The notes below the pieces were generated by a model. It saw only the letters and a list, made by a program, of their open reading frames with translations, was not told the DNA's origin and searched no databases. From contig CADALO010000021.1 in assembly GCA_902788805.1 (NCBI GenBank), forward strand, positions 1 through 39,502: a stretch of 39,502 bases of DNA. Direction: 5' to 3'. Each line of letters starts with the position of its first letter. Within the stretch, counting starts at the first letter, position 1. A program made the position numbers and the translations under genes. Positions 30,549 to 38,896 of the stretch are shown here, piece by piece. This DNA is from an uncultured Bacteroidota bacterium (GTDB lineage Bacteria; Bacteroidota; Bacteroidia; Bacteroidales; P3).

Positions 30549-31979
30549 ATGAAGATGAGAAAAGCCAAGCAAGAAATCATATTAAACGATGTACAGGTGA
30601 GCGATGCCGGCGCCGAGGGCAAGGCCATAGCCCGTGTAGACGGTATGGTTGTATTCGTGCCGTTCGTAGTGCCCGGTGATATTATCGACCTGAAAATCAT
30701 CAAGAAAAAGAAAAACTATGCCGAAGGACGGGCGCTATGCGTCAAGCAGCCTTCGCCACTCAGGGTAGAGCCCCTGTGCACGCACTTTGGCATTTGTGGC
30801 GGATGCAAATGGCAGACTCTCAACTACGAATCGCAGCTGCAATACAAACAGCAACAGGTGAAAGACAACCTTGAAAGACTTGGGCACATCGACACTCAGG
30901 GTATGCGACCCATCTGCGGTTCCGACAAAACGGCTTACTACCGCAACAAACTCGAATTCACCTTCTCTACCAAACGCTGGCTCAACGAAGGCGAGATGCG
31001 TGACGACAACGACCCAGGGGCCGTAGGTTTCCACGTCCCGATGGTGTTCGACAAGGTGCTGCCCATCGAGCACTGCGCCTTGCAAAGTGAGCCATCCAAC
31101 CACATACGCAACGCGCTGCGCGACTATGCACTACAGCACCAAATACCATTCTACGACATACGCAACCACACTGGCTTCCTGCGCAATATAGTCATCCGCA
31201 ACACGACCACCGGCCAATGGATGGTAATCGTTATTGTTGCCGAGCGGAACGACGAGCTGCTGATGCCAATGATGGAGTTTCTGAAATCCACTTTCCCGGA
31301 AATAACATCGCTTCTCTACATCGTCAACAGCAAGCTAAACGACTCCTACACTGACCTTGATGTGGTTACCTACGCTGGTCAGGACTACATAACAGAGCAA
31401 ATGCCTCGCTACCAGGGAGGCACGCCTCTTCAGTTCAGAATCAACCCCAAATCATTCTATCAAACCAACTCTGAGCAGGCCTTCAAGCTATACAGTTACG
31501 TTGCCGAGTTTGCCGATCTCAAAGGCGACGAGAACGTCTACGACCTCTACACCGGCACCGGCACCATAGCGCAATTCCTTGCCGGAATGTGTCATCACGT
31601 TACAGGCATCGAATACGTCGAGGAAGCCATCGTCGACGCGCGCCTCAATGCACAGCTTAACGGATTCGACAACTGCACTTTCTATGCCGGCGATATGGCA
31701 AAGGTGCTCACCGACGAATTCATCAAAGCCAACGGCAAGCCTGACGTTGTCGTCACCGACCCTCCACGTGCCGGGATGCACGAGAAAGTTGTGGAGCAGC
31801 TACTTGCCGTCGAAGCCCCACGCATCGTATACGTCAGCTGCAACCCCGCCACACAAGCCCGCGACCTGCAGATGCTTAGTGCAAAATACGACATCCGCCG
31901 AATCCAACCGGTCGATATGTTCCCTCACACACAGCACGTCGAAAACGTGGCCGAATTGCTTTTGCGCGAGAAAAATTAA
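30549..31979 (+). CDS. rlmD: 23S rRNA (uracil-C5)-methyltransferase RlmD
   Basis: This enzyme methylates a conserved uridine (1939 in E. coli numbering) of 23S rRNA. The 476 residues have an N-terminal TRAM domain (EGKAIARVDGMVVFVPFVVP). Next are iron-sulfur cysteines C77, C83 and C86 in CTHFGICGGCKWQ, with the likely fourth in IEHCALQ. The AdoMet site is VYDLYTGTGTIAQFLA. The catalytic region is VVTDPPRAGMHEKVVEQL followed by VYVSCNPATQARDL, with the nucleophilic Cys in SCNP. All key residues are present. The family includes RlmD, RlmCD and TrmA-like members, so the exact target position is inferred. ATG 30549 is chosen because it follows the rpmH terminator; ATG 30555 is possible. It is followed by a promoter for the next gene. 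Confidence 0.9.
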   Translation: MKMRKAKQEIILNDVQVSDAGAEGKAIARVDGMVVFVPFVVPGDIIDLKIIKKKKNYAEGRALCVKQPSPLRVEPLCTHFGICGGCKWQTLNYESQLQYKQQQVKDNLERLGHIDTQGMRPICGSDKTAYYRNKLEFTFSTKRWLNEGEMRDDNDPGAVGFHVPMVFDKVLPIEHCALQSEPSNHIRNALRDYALQHQIPFYDIRNHTGFLRNIVIRNTTTGQWMVIVIVAERNDELLMPMMEFLKSTFPEITSLLYIVNSKLNDSYTDLDVVTYAGQDYITEQMPRYQGGTPLQFRINPKSFYQTNSEQAFKLYSYVAEFADLKGDENVYDLYTGTGTIAQFLAGMCHHVTGIEYVEEAIVDARLNAQLNGFDNCTFYAGDMAKVLTDEFIKANGKPDVVVTDPPRAGMHEKVVEQLLAVEAPRIVYVSCNPATQARDLQMLSAKYDIRRIQPVDMFPHTQHVENVAELLLREKN

Positions 31980-32009
31980 AAAAAATTCAGCCAATATAAA
32001 AATATTTAC

Positions 32010-32017
32010 TATCTTTG
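32010..32017 (+). promoter_or_regulatory. -7 box of the 32130-33494 surface protein gene
   Basis: TATCTTTG, followed by an unusually long leader of about 105 nt before the ATG at 32130. Confidence 0.6.
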
Positions 32018-32023
32018 CATATT

Positions 32024-32054
32024 GATAATTTGTCGCGGCAAAGCACAAATTATC
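32024..32054 (+). promoter_or_regulatory. Hairpin at the 5' end of the leader RNA
   Basis: GATAATTTGT and ACAAATTATC form a perfect 10-bp stem around CGCGGCAAAGC (11 nt). It starts about 7 nt after the -7 box, so it would be the very first structure of the transcript, useful for RNA stability or control. No known riboswitch recognised. Confidence 0.5.
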
Positions 32055-32129
32055 CCGTATAGAGTTGAAATATAATTTCATAAGATAATAAATAAAAAGT
32101 AGTATAACAATATTAATTCTATCTGTAAG

Positions 32130-33494
32130 ATGAAAAAAAGAGTATTCTTCCTGTTATTGGCCGCAATGATGATGCCTTTGGCAATGAACGCACAGCACAA
32201 TGTATCAGTGCACATTGATTCCACCATCAACGCCTGCGTTTCCTACACCTGGCCTGTCGACGGAATAACCTACACTACCTCTGGCGTACATACCGCTATC
32301 CAAGGTGACACACTCTACATACTGGACCTCACCATCAGCCCGGAATACAACGAGACCATCACAACCCCTGTCCAGGGCGGTTGCACCTACACCTGGGGCG
32401 ACAGCGTGTACACTAACGCCGGTGTCCACACCCAAACATTCCAGTCAATCAACGGATGCGACAGCACCGTAACCATAACGCTTGCGCTCACCACCACAGC
32501 CTCCAAAGACTATACCGTCACCGCTTGCGAATCTTACATTTGGAAAGGCGACACGCTGACCACCTCTGGTACAACGTCATATACCGATACCACAAACGTC
32601 TATTGCGACTCACTGCTGACGCTCAACCTGACAATCATCAACCCCGAGCAGAAGAACTACGACACCACCATCGTGGCTTGCGAGAAAACACGTTTCCGCT
32701 TCTCACCGCAGTCTCCCTGGACCACAATAACCCAGGACGGCTACACACTCACATCCGACGCCTACTCGCAATCCTCGACCTCTGCACGCAATCTCTTCCA
32801 TCCCCGCACTGTTGAAAGATGCTACGACAGCCTTGTCACCATCCACTTCAATATCAAGCGCAAAAGCGTGACGAACATCACCGACCGCGCCTGCGACAGC
32901 TACACCTACACTCTCAACGGCGTCGACTACGTCTACAACTATAGCAAGCTCGACACCCTCACTGGTCCCAAAGCTGCCAACGGATGCGACAGCCTTATCG
33001 TCCTCAACCTGACCATCAACAAGACCCCCGAAGTGTACATCACTGGCGATCTCCGTGTTACCCCGGGTTCCGACGCAACCCTCAACGCCAACAGCGACCA
33101 GAACGTCAACTACACCTGGAGCAACGGCCAGACCACCGAAAGCATTACCATCACCAACGTACAAGGCAATGTCGACGTATGGCTGAAAGGCAAAAACTCC
33201 TCAACCAACTGCGAGAACACCGCACACGTAACCGTTATGGCCAACGTAGCCATCGAGGATGTCAACGACGATATGCTTAATGTCTACCCCAACCCGACCA
33301 GCGCACAGATCAACATCAACAGCACCGAAGCTCTCAAGAACGTCAGCATCTACAACCTCGCTGGCCAGCAGGTGCTCAACGCAGGCAACGCCAACACTAT
33401 CGACCTTGGCAACCTTAACAACGGCACCTACGTTGTTCGCATCGAGATGCAGAACGGCAGCGTATCGACCCGCACCATCGTACTCTCGAAGTAA
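32130..33494 (+). CDS. T9SS-sorted surface protein with Cys-Asp-Ser repeat domains
   Basis: This 454-residue secreted protein has a signal peptide (MKKRVFFLLLAAMMMPLAMN). Four to five repeats of about 55-70 residues follow, each with an 'aC.sYtW....yt.sG' start and a 'GCDS.v.l.LTI' end: ACVSYTWPVDGITYTTSG, GCTYTWGDSVYTNAGVH with INGCDSTVTITLAL, ACESYIWKGDTLTTSG, ACDSYTYTLNGVDYVYN with NGCDSLIVLNLTI. These Ig-like modules are typical of large Bacteroidetes adhesins, here in a short version. A PKD/CHU-like module (VTPGSDATLNANSDQNVNYT) comes next. The end, LNVYPNPTSAQININSTEAL through VRIEMQNGSVSTRTIVLSK, is a T9SS type A sorting domain. The ligand is unknown. It is monocistronic with promoter and terminator. 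Confidence 0.85.
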   Translation: MKKRVFFLLLAAMMMPLAMNAQHNVSVHIDSTINACVSYTWPVDGITYTTSGVHTAIQGDTLYILDLTISPEYNETITTPVQGGCTYTWGDSVYTNAGVHTQTFQSINGCDSTVTITLALTTTASKDYTVTACESYIWKGDTLTTSGTTSYTDTTNVYCDSLLTLNLTIINPEQKNYDTTIVACEKTRFRFSPQSPWTTITQDGYTLTSDAYSQSSTSARNLFHPRTVERCYDSLVTIHFNIKRKSVTNITDRACDSYTYTLNGVDYVYNYSKLDTLTGPKAANGCDSLIVLNLTINKTPEVYITGDLRVTPGSDATLNANSDQNVNYTWSNGQTTESITITNVQGNVDVWLKGKNSSTNCENTAHVTVMANVAIEDVNDDMLNVYPNPTSAQININSTEALKNVSIYNLAGQQVLNAGNANTIDLGNLNNGTYVVRIEMQNGSVSTRTIVLSK

Positions 33495-33513
33495 AGATTT
33501 TGTTTCATATTGC

Positions 33514-33542
33514 AAAGCGTCCGAAAATCGGGCGCTTTTTTT
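33514..33542 (+). terminator. Terminator of the surface protein gene
   Basis: AAAGCGTCCGA-AAA-TCGGGCGCTTT (one G-T pair) followed by a run of T residues, immediately before the apbE start. Confidence 0.82.
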
Positions 33543-33548
33543 ATAAAG

Positions 33549-34622
33549 ATGAACGACACAGCACATAGCATATACGGCAAGGCCTTACTACAGACGCTTC
33601 TCATTGCCGCCGTCACAACGATGGCGCTGTTGGCTTCAGCCTGCAACTGCACCGGACAGCAGCCCGTGCGCATCAACGGCGAAGCGCAAGGCACCTACTA
33701 CTCCATAATATACTACGACTCGCTGCAGCGCGATTACACCAGCGCCATCGACTCGCTGCTCGCCGACTTCGACCAGACGGCATCGCTATGGGTCGACACT
33801 TCGCTGATAAGGCGTGTCAATGACAACCAGGACAGCCTCGTCAACGACCTCTTCGCCACCCTCACCGAACTCTCCGTGCAGATGCACGACTTCACCAATG
33901 GCGCCTTCGACTGCACGGTTGGCAAGTTGGTCAACGCCTGGGGTTTTGGGTTCTCAAAACGCCAAGATATGGACAGCGCCACCATCGACAGCCTGCGCCG
34001 CTACGTGGGTCCTCAGCCAACGATAGTCCGCCTCAGCAACGGTCAAGCCAAAGTGTGCAAGCCTTTCGACGAGACAACCTTCGACTTCAACGCCATTGCT
34101 CAAGGCTACGCCACCGACCTCCTGAGCCGCTTCCTTGAGCGACAAGGCATCTACAACTACATAGTAGACATAGGCGGCGAGGTCTATGCTCGTGGCAGCA
34201 AGCCCGATGGCAGCGCCTGGAGCGTCGGCATCGAGCGTCCCGCAGCCAACCGCTACAGCAGCCCCGAGATAGAGACAAGCATTGAACTGCGCGACAAAGC
34301 CGTAGTGACATCCGGCAGCTACCGCAAATACTATGAGAAGGACGGCCTGCGCTATTCGCACACCATCGACCCCAAAACAGGATGGCCGGTAGAGCACAAC
34401 CTGCTAAGCGTCACCGTCATCGATACCGCAGCGTGGCGCGCCGACGCACTGGCCACAGCCTTTATGGTGATGGGGCTCGACAAGGCCAAGCAGTTCATCG
34501 CAAGCCATCCCGACGACTCCGGAACCCAAGCCGTATTCTTCATCTACAGCGACGGCAACGGCTACAAGACATACGCAACACAGAAGTTTAATGAAATGAA
34601 CAGTAATGAGAAAAGGGAGTGA
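33549..34622 (+). CDS. apbE: FAD:protein FMN transferase (flavinyltransferase)
   Basis: ApbE cleaves FAD and attaches FMN covalently to a Thr/Ser in periplasmic partners such as NqrB, NqrC and RnfG. The N-terminus is a lipoprotein or signal-anchor sequence (LLIAAVTTMALLASACNCTG, lipobox LASAC with Cys32). Conserved blocks are INGEAQGTYYSIIYY, DFTNGAFDCTVGKLVNAWGF, FDFNAIAQGYATDLLSRFLE, NYIVDIGGEVYARGSKPDG and HTIDPKTGWPVEHNLLSVTV, with the Asp/Thr metal-binding residues near the end. Length (357 aa) fits. The stop codon (TGA 34620-34622) lies inside the first unit of the 11-bp repeat hairpin that follows. ATG 33549 directly follows the preceding terminator. Confidence 0.93.
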   Translation: MNDTAHSIYGKALLQTLLIAAVTTMALLASACNCTGQQPVRINGEAQGTYYSIIYYDSLQRDYTSAIDSLLADFDQTASLWVDTSLIRRVNDNQDSLVNDLFATLTELSVQMHDFTNGAFDCTVGKLVNAWGFGFSKRQDMDSATIDSLRRYVGPQPTIVRLSNGQAKVCKPFDETTFDFNAIAQGYATDLLSRFLERQGIYNYIVDIGGEVYARGSKPDGSAWSVGIERPAANRYSSPEIETSIELRDKAVVTSGSYRKYYEKDGLRYSHTIDPKTGWPVEHNLLSVTVIDTAAWRADALATAFMVMGLDKAKQFIASHPDDSGTQAVFFIYSDGNGYKTYATQKFNEMNSNEKRE

Positions 34623-34735
34623 AAGAGGAGTGAAAGAGGAGTGAAAGAGGAGTGAAAGGGGAGTGAAAGTGACAATAGATATGTATTGTCCCCATCACTC
34701 CCCCATCACTCCCCTCTCACTCCCCTCTCACTCCC
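34616..34735. repeat. Hairpin element D: 11-bp units GAGTGANNNRG
   Basis: The left arm has five units of 11 bp (GAGTGAAAGAG three times, then GAGTGAAAGGG and GAGTGAAAGTG), followed by GACAATA at 34671. The right arm starts with TATTGTC at 34684 and continues with the complement in 11-bp units (CCCATCACTCC, CCCCTCTCACT and so on). The apbE stop codon is in the first unit, and yicC starts about 37 bp after the right arm. Confidence 0.88.
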
Positions 34736-34771
34736 AATAAAAATCCATCGCAACAACAAAAAAGACAAGAT

Positions 34772-35641
34772 ATGAAATCAATGACAGGATTTGCCAAAAG
34801 GCAATGCAGTATCGACACCAAGAAATACACCATTGAGATAAAGAGTCTCAACAGCAAACAGATGGATGCCAACGTCAAGTTGCCGGCAACCCTTAGAGAA
34901 TACGAGCTGGCAATAAGGGCAATAATAAACCGCCTCGAGCGAGGCAAGATAGACTTCTCCATCAGCGAAGAGAAGAGCGCAGCGACAGCGGCACAACTCG
35001 ACAGCGCCCTTGTATGCCAACGCTTTGAAGAGTTGAAAGCCATCGCAGCGCAACTGACCCAGCAGAGCGACGAACAGCAGCTACTGAACATCATCCTCAG
35101 CCAGCCCGATGTGTGGGCAGCCAACGAGGAAGTATCGCTCAGCGAAGAGGAATGGAACACACTTGCAGCCGAAATAGGCAATGCCGTCAGCGACCTCGAC
35201 AGCACACGCCTGCACGAAGGCGAAATCCTCAAGGCCGACTTTGCCAAACACGTAGACCTGATAGAGCAGTATCTTAACAAAATACCCCAATACGAGGCCG
35301 AACGCATCACCACAGCCAAAGAGCGTATGCGCTCGATGCTTAGCGACACAGCAATAAAGGAGGTCGACGAGAACCGCTTTGAGCAGGAACTCATCTACTA
35401 TCTGGAGAAACTCGACATCACCGAGGAGAAAGTCAGACTGAAGAAACACATCGACTACTTCCGCGACGTGATGGAGCACGAAGAGGGCAGCGGCAAGAAA
35501 CTGGGCTTCATAGCACAGGAAATGGGCCGCGAGATCAACACCACCGGTTCCAAGGCCAACCACGTGGAGATACAGCGACTGGTAGTAGCGATGAAGGACG
35601 AACTCGAGAAGATAAAAGAGCAGCTGGGGAATATTCTGTAG
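34772..35641 (+). CDS. yicC: YicC family endoribonuclease
   Basis: This 289-residue cytosolic protein begins with MKSMTGFAKRQCSIDTKKYT and IEIKSLNSKQMDANVKLPAT, the hallmark of YicC_N. It ends with the conserved DUF1732 block: KLGFIAQEMGREINTTGSKA, then NHVEIQRLVVAMKDELEKIK and EQLGNIL. YicC proteins are RNases that in E. coli help degrade small RNAs (family knowledge). The linker between the domains (HEGEILKADFAKHVDLIEQY... RMRSMLSDTAIKEVDENRFE) is a helical coiled-coil region. It stands between two 11-bp-repeat hairpins (D before, E after). In other Bacteroidetes gmk often follows yicC, but here it does not. No promoter is clear. Confidence 0.93.
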   Translation: MKSMTGFAKRQCSIDTKKYTIEIKSLNSKQMDANVKLPATLREYELAIRAIINRLERGKIDFSISEEKSAATAAQLDSALVCQRFEELKAIAAQLTQQSDEQQLLNIILSQPDVWAANEEVSLSEEEWNTLAAEIGNAVSDLDSTRLHEGEILKADFAKHVDLIEQYLNKIPQYEAERITTAKERMRSMLSDTAIKEVDENRFEQELIYYLEKLDITEEKVRLKKHIDYFRDVMEHEEGSGKKLGFIAQEMGREINTTGSKANHVEIQRLVVAMKDELEKIKEQLGNIL

Positions 35642-35655
35642 GAGAGAGGAAGTTT

Positions 35656-35899
35656 GGAGTGAAAGGGGAGTGACAAAGGAGTGAGAGGGGAGTGATAAGG
35701 GAGTGATAAGGGAGTGAAAGGGGAGTGATAAGGGACAAATGTAACAGACTCAAATTCCATTGTCCCTTTCACTCCCCTCTCACTTCCCTCTCACTTCCCT
35801 ATCACTCCTCCCTCACTCCTCCCTCACTCCCCCCTCACTCCTCTCTCACTCCCCTTTCACTCCCCTCTCACTCCCCTCTCACTCCCCTCTCACTCCCCT
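35656..35899. repeat. Hairpin element E: long 11-bp array (GAGTGANNNRG / CACTCCCCTCT)
   Basis: The left arm (35656-35735) has seven 11-bp GAGTGA units, and the right arm (from about 35766) has about twelve CACTCCYCTNT units, with occasional variants such as CACTTCCCTCT. The centre has GGGACAAATG and CATTGTCCC around a 16-nt loop. It is the second member of the element-D type, between yicC and the terminator at 35907. The right arm is almost twice as long as the left, so copy number has changed on one side only. Confidence 0.9.
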
Positions 35900-35906
35900 A
35901 CAAAAA

Positions 35907-35943
35907 GAAAAAGAGGTCCGCGCATCGCGCGGACCTCTTTTTC
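35907..35943. terminator. Strong bidirectional terminator
   Basis: GAAAAAGAGGTCCGCGC-atc-GCGCGGACCTCTTTTTC is a perfect 17-bp stem with a 3-nt loop and A/T tracts on both sides. It lies between yicC and the convergent surface-protein gene. Confidence 0.9.
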
Positions 35944-35961
35944 TATATTCAGCTAAATGGA

Positions 35962-38574
35962 TTAGCGAACGATGAGTTTTTCAATCTTGCTGAACTTGTT
36001 GTTGGTGATGCGAACGAAGTAAGCACCCTTGGCAAGGTTCGAGACATTGATTGTGGTACCGTTCTCAGCATTGAACTGCGAAGTGGTGACAACGCGGCCG
36101 CTCATATCGATGAGAGACATATTGACGTTGCCGCTGACATTCTTCAGCGAGATGCGAACCATCGAGGTGGCCGGGTTCGGCTGGAGACGCATAACAACAT
36201 TGTTAGCGACGGGGTCGAATCCGATGGGAGCCTCCTTGAAGGAACAGCTCAGAGTGTGGGCAGCGGTGACATTGTCGAGGTGGATAGTACCATATTTACG
36301 GCCATCGGCCTCGTCAGTCTGCTCTTCGTACTCAATCTCAGCACCGTCAAGATAAACCTTGTCGATGACATAGCCCGGCTGAGGCATAACGGTGTAAGAA
36401 GCAGAACCGCCAATGGCGACGCTGTCGATCTGACCGCAGAGGCTACCGAAGTTGCCATCGATGAAACCACCAAAGTCCTCATTCTCGCACTCGAGGGTGA
36501 TAGCGACCTTCGGCACATAGTAAGCAGGACCGACAAGCATACGGATCATAGGATACTCGCTGGTGGAGAAAGTGGCAAAACCTTGAACAAAGGGATCCCA
36601 AACCCAAACAGTACCTGCGTTGTCCAATGTAAGAACCGAACCGTAAGATTCCATACCGGGGGTATTGTAGAAATAAGCTCTGCTGGTGCCCTTGAAATAG
36701 TAGTCGGAGCTGGTGGCGGTGCAGAACGCAGCATCTTCAGCCAGACGATAACCAACGAGGAATGACAGGTTAGCGTAGAGTTCAGGCTGGTTGGGGAACA
36801 TAACGCGGATGACAGGATAGTTGCCATAGGTCTCATACTGGAGACCGTTCTCTTCGGTTTCGTCGGTCAGGTAAGCGGCGCTGAGGACGTCGGTCGACTT
36901 GACAGTGTAAACACTTGCACCGTGGTCGAGGCTGCCAATCCAGCTTCCTCCGGCGGAATCCATAAACTCATAACGCAGCTGCGGCTCAAGTCTTGCGCCA
37001 ACCTCTTGCATATTAGGATAGGTCGAACCGACCATTTCCATACCAAGAATTCTCCAGGGGTTGCCGTTGGCATCTCTCGGGATGCTGTCGCCGGTAACGT
37101 AGGTCACAAATACGCCATAACCTGCCTTGTCCCACATAGGAACCTTTTCGCCCTCAAAATCTTCCGAGAATATATAACTATTGCCAACTTGTTCAATAAA
37201 ACCAGTGACATAATAGGAATTTCTACGGATTGCGCCGTGATCGCGGCCCCAGACACCGAAGGGATGTTCACCCTCGGTGTTCCAGTTCACATCGTAGCGG
37301 ATAGTATCGAACGTAGCGTTGCTGTTGGTGCCGATAGCGCCGATATGAGGAGTGACGAGGTCAGTGGTAATGTCGGTGAAGAAGTGGTGCAAGCCAAGGT
37401 TTTGGGTAGGCAGGCAGGCATAGGGGTCGTTGGTACGGATATAGTCATAGTCATACTCGCCGTGGGCAATACCGCCGTTGTTGGTGGGACGACCGACGCT
37501 GTCATACCAAGCCAGAGGGTCGATGATGATAGCACGGGTGTCGTTCGGGTCCATAGGCATCGAGTAGATGTTCTTGCTGGTCAGGACCGAGGCTGCTTCA
37601 CCGTCGGCGAAGGTGTATACACTACCGGTAACATTGGTCTGGTCGTTCTGGCCGTCGTTGGCAAGTTCGTTTACCCAAACCACGGGAACCTGCAGGTTCT
37701 GGGGCATCATCTGATAGAAGCCCTCATAGTACTTGTTGGAGAGAAGATTAAAGCTGTTCATCGGAGCGGGCATAACCGTGAAGTCGTCGATAAGCCACCA
37801 GTAGCCATAAGCGCCGCCGACGCTGCTGTTACATTCCCAACGGACACGCATATAAACGTTAGCGTGGCCAGCCATAGCGCTCGGCATCGAAACGCTCTTC
37901 CAGCCTCTTGTAGCATCGTTGGAAGCCAAATCGATGTTTCTACGGTTGATTTCAACAGCACTCCAGGTTTGGCCATCAGTGCTGTAATCCAGCCAGCATT
38001 TATCGTTGTTGAAGCACTGATAATACTGGGCGAAGCGGACGCGGACCAAACGGTTTCCAACAGTCGAGAAAGGTTGGAAAGCGATATAGGCATCAAAAGC
38101 GCCAGTTGTACTGGTAGCAACCTGGTCGATCATCATCATAACCATAATACCATCCTCCGGAGTATTGCTGTAAAGAGCTCTGGCACGATTGTATAAACGG
38201 TTGTTCTGGGAGGCCCAAGGATAGTGGTCCTGAGTGGCAAAAGCCGCAACAGTGGCTGCTGTAGTGTCAGCAAGACGCTGCCACATTGAGAAGAAATCTG
38301 TCTGAGCGTGCGGGGTTGCAGCGGTACCGTTCACAAGCTCGTTTTGTCCGATAGTACCTGTGGAATAGTTGCCATTTGCAGCGAAGGTACAAGTGAAGAG
38401 CTCACCGTCCTTGGTGAAGATGGAGCCAGTGTAACCTGCGGGGTGCTGCTGGAGCGTAGCCTCCTGGGTTACGATCTTGTCAGCAACCGTGTTTTTGGTT
38501 GCCAACCTGTTTGACTGAGCGAACGCAACCGTTGCGCACAGTGCAAAACTAAGAACCATTAATGTTTTTTTCAT
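35962..38574 (-). CDS. T9SS-sorted surface protein with choice-of-anchor J-like domain
   Basis: This 870-residue secreted protein has a signal peptide (MKKTLMVLSFALCATVAFAQ). After an N-terminal stretch, residues near 60-275 look like a jelly-roll of the choice-of-anchor J type: DGIMVMMMIDQVATSTTGAF, then VRVRFAQYYQCFNNDKCWLD, STDGQTWSAVEINRR and GYWWLIDDFTV. The middle (NTEGEHPFGVWGRDHGAIRR... YATYVTGDSIPRD-like) is unrecognised. CSFKEAPIGFDPVANNVVMR then leads into a T9SS type A sorting domain (LQPNPATSMVRISLKNVSGN to KIEKLIVR). The ATG at 38574 is chosen because it gives the signal peptide and follows a good promoter; in-frame codons upstream run through the promoter and a hairpin. Function probably adhesin- or glycan-related, not shown. 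Confidence 0.85.
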   Translation of the reverse strand: MKKTLMVLSFALCATVAFAQSNRLATKNTVADKIVTQEATLQQHPAGYTGSIFTKDGELFTCTFAANGNYSTGTIGQNELVNGTAATPHAQTDFFSMWQRLADTTAATVAAFATQDHYPWASQNNRLYNRARALYSNTPEDGIMVMMMIDQVATSTTGAFDAYIAFQPFSTVGNRLVRVRFAQYYQCFNNDKCWLDYSTDGQTWSAVEINRRNIDLASNDATRGWKSVSMPSAMAGHANVYMRVRWECNSSVGGAYGYWWLIDDFTVMPAPMNSFNLLSNKYYEGFYQMMPQNLQVPVVWVNELANDGQNDQTNVTGSVYTFADGEAASVLTSKNIYSMPMDPNDTRAIIIDPLAWYDSVGRPTNNGGIAHGEYDYDYIRTNDPYACLPTQNLGLHHFFTDITTDLVTPHIGAIGTNSNATFDTIRYDVNWNTEGEHPFGVWGRDHGAIRRNSYYVTGFIEQVGNSYIFSEDFEGEKVPMWDKAGYGVFVTYVTGDSIPRDANGNPWRILGMEMVGSTYPNMQEVGARLEPQLRYEFMDSAGGSWIGSLDHGASVYTVKSTDVLSAAYLTDETEENGLQYETYGNYPVIRVMFPNQPELYANLSFLVGYRLAEDAAFCTATSSDYYFKGTSRAYFYNTPGMESYGSVLTLDNAGTVWVWDPFVQGFATFSTSEYPMIRMLVGPAYYVPKVAITLECENEDFGGFIDGNFGSLCGQIDSVAIGGSASYTVMPQPGYVIDKVYLDGAEIEYEEQTDEADGRKYGTIHLDNVTAAHTLSCSFKEAPIGFDPVANNVVMRLQPNPATSMVRISLKNVSGNVNMSLIDMSGRVVTTSQFNAENGTTINVSNLAKGAYFVRITNNKFSKIEKLIVR

Positions 38575-38688
38575 TGTAATTGAATTTTGATTAATAAAAA
38601 TTTGTTCTCGTTTCAAGTCATCAAACCCTCTGTCTACAAGGCTATTACACCTCTTCAACAAAAGATTTGCAGTATTGGTATTTCGATG

Positions 38689-38719
38689 CAAATTTAGCAC
38701 AAAAAATAATACTGGCAAA
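38689..38719 (-). promoter_or_regulatory. -33/-7 promoter of the 870-residue surface protein
   Basis: On the minus strand TTTG (38716-38719) and TAAATTTG (38689-38696) are exactly 19 bp apart, the standard arrangement. The leader is about 108 nt, and hairpin element C begins 68 bp further upstream. Confidence 0.78.
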
Positions 38720-38786
38720 AATTTTTTTCTATTTTTTGATTTTTTATGATTTGTTCCTGCCCCTGTCGCCACCGCCTTTGGGAGGT

Positions 38787-38896
38787 ACCAACTCCGGTCG
38801 TTGTACAATATATGTACAATAGTTGTACAATACTTGTACAATTGGTAAACGTACAAATATTGTACAAGTATTGTACATATAACGACCGGAGTTGGT
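38787..38896. repeat. Hairpin element C: 11-bp units TGTACAATANT with the ends of elements A/B
   Basis: The ends ACCAACTCCGGTCGTT (38787-38802) and AACGACCGGAGTTGGT (38881-38896) are a perfect 16-bp inverted repeat. The CCAACTCCG/CGGAGTTGG block is the same as beside elements A and B. Inside are four 11-bp units (TGTACAATATA, TGTACAATAGT, TGTACAATACT, TGTACAATTGG) on the left and about three complementary units on the right, paired with a few mismatches. Confidence 0.88.

Noticed and set aside
36922..38196. 424-codon plus-strand open frame
   Set aside because: It lies fully inside the minus-strand surface protein gene, which has a promoter, a signal peptide and a sorting domain. This frame has none.
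38575..38856. N-terminal extension of the 870-residue surface protein (94 more residues)
   Set aside because: The extension runs through the promoter and hairpin element C and would hide the signal peptide. The ATG at 38574 fits.
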